This document shows, piece after piece, positions 5,367-6,042 of a DNA stretch of 6,042 nucleotides; the stretch's first letter is position 1, and each line of letters starts with the position of its first letter. The notes beneath the pieces were generated by a model. That model did no database searches. It saw only the letters and a list, made by a program, of their open reading frames with translations, and was not told the origin of the DNA. The translations under genes were made by a program, and so were the position numbers. This stretch comes from Planctomycetota bacterium (GTDB taxonomy: Bacteria; Planctomycetota; J058; J103), in contig RFJN01000515.1 of NCBI GenBank assembly GCA_003694875.1, positions 1-6,042 of the forward strand. The letters are read 5' to 3'.

Positions 5367-6042
5367 TCAGCTCCACACGCCGAGCCGGCGCATCTCGCGC
5401 TCCACCCAGTGGACGCCGGTGTGCAGCGCGCCGCCGCACGCCGCGCGCAGCCGGCTCGCCCGCCCGGCGCTGTCCGCGCGAAGGCGGGTGAGCAGCACCC
5501 GGTCGCGGCAGGCGCGCCGCAGCCACGGCACGTAGGCGAGCCGCTCGATCGCACGCCCGTGCGGGTTCTCGCCGAGTGGCAGATCGGCCGGCGGCTCGAT
5601 CACCTCGTCGATCGTGAGCTTGCCCGCATAGAGCTTGCGCAGCGCGCCGGCCTCGGCGAGCGCGCGGTACAGCCCGAGTCCGCCCGGTGGGGGCGGCTCG
5701 CCCTCGAGCAACGTGGCCGCGAGCGCGAGCTGGAACAGCGTGAAGCCCCAGGCCTGCTCGGCGCGCTCGATCCCGAGGTCGTGGGCGGTGAGCGCACGCC
5801 GGCCCGGCGCGCTCTCCCACAGGGCGGCAAGGATCTCCGCACGCGCGGCCGCCACCGGAAGCGATCCCTCGGCGGGCAGGGGGCTCGCCCCGGCAGGCGT
5901 GGTCGGTGCCGGGCTGGCCTCGGGTGGCGCCGCAGCGGGCGGCGCTGGGCTCGGGGCGGGGGCCTCGGGCGCTGCGGACCGAGGGGGCGCCTCGCGTTCG
6001 GCCGCGGCCGGGCTCGCGTCGGGCTCGGGCGCGGTCGTGGGC
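5367..6042 (-). CDS. C-terminal part of an unrecognised protein with a Pro/Ala-rich linker, truncated by the window edge
   Basis: 224 residues are visible; the N-terminus lies beyond 6042. Reading toward the stop at 5367-5369, the first 62 residues are a low-complexity linker with 20 Pro and 19 Ala plus Glu, Ser and Thr, surely disordered. About 160 residues follow that look like a folded, mainly helical domain: AAARAEILAALWES, HDLGIERAEQAWGFTLFQLA, GLYRALAEAGALRKLYAGKL, then TIDEVIEPPADLPLGENPHG and a Leu/Arg-rich tail ending VEREMRRLGVWS. I see no signal peptide, transmembrane segment or catalytic motif in this part. A GTG at 5853-5855 could start a 162-residue protein, but the frame stays open to the edge with a linker-like composition and no convincing ribosome site precedes that GTG, so a longer multi-domain protein is preferred. 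The gene converges on the operon. The family is unknown to me; the unseen N-terminal domain would be decisive. Confidence 0.65.
   Translation of the reverse strand, partial: PTTAPEPDASPAAAEREAPPRSAAPEAPAPSPAPPAAAPPEASPAPTTPAGASPLPAEGSLPVAAARAEILAALWESAPGRRALTAHDLGIERAEQAWGFTLFQLALAATLLEGEPPPPGGLGLYRALAEAGALRKLYAGKLTIDEVIEPPADLPLGENPHGRAIERLAYVPWLRRACRDRVLLTRLRADSAGRASRLRAACGGALHTGVHWVEREMRRLGVWS

Overview
The window is about 70% G+C by eye, strongly G/C-biased at third codon positions, and reads as ordinary bacterial chromosome. It holds five protein genes: a complete HU-type nucleoid protein (minus strand), a tight three-gene plus-strand operon, and the C-terminal part of a minus-strand gene running off the right edge. 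I see no rRNA, tRNA, CRISPR array, insertion sequence, integrase or phage gene. Two successive lipoprotein signal peptides without Asp at +2 suggest a diderm bacterium. The GC level, the lysine-rich HU tail and the NHL/caspase-like lipoproteins would fit a high-GC planctomycete, a myxobacterium/delta-proteobacterium relative or an uncultivated diderm lineage. The sequence alone does not settle the phylum.

Left part (1-629). Positions 1-140 hold no gene but contain two hairpins, one a 15-bp perfect stem, downstream of the HU gene (141-407, minus). The divergent intergenic region (408-629) carries a credible sigma70-type promoter for HU (TTGACA, 17-bp spacer, CACGAT). A 13-bp perfect inverted repeat is centred on its -35 box, and there is a small stem-loop in the HU leader. 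A perfect AAAGGAGG sequence lies 30 bases before the next gene with no start codon in range.

Central operon (630-5279, plus). Three genes overlap by 8 and 4 bases, which implies co-translation. The first (630-1016) is a small Arg-rich zinc-ribbon protein with a conserved-looking helical C-terminus. The second (1009-2547) is a predicted lipoprotein with an N-terminal alpha/beta domain, an unusually Trp/Phe-rich patch and a C-terminal caspase-like (peptidase C14) domain. Both catalytic residues of that domain are replaced (His to Tyr348, Cys to Gly397), so it is a pseudo-caspase. The third (2544-5279) is a 911-residue predicted lipoprotein with a Gly-rich linker, an Ig/cadherin-like domain and about twelve NHL-type beta-propeller blades, enough for two six-bladed propellers. 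The set looks like a cell-envelope binding or signalling module: two lipid-anchored binding proteins and a small metal-binding partner. No function for the set is known to me, and it is the best candidate here for an undescribed system.

Right part (5280-6042). An 87-base gap with two G/C hairpins separates the operon from a convergent gene. That gene's in-window part is a Pro/Ala-rich linker followed by a mostly helical C-terminal domain of about 160 residues that I do not recognise.
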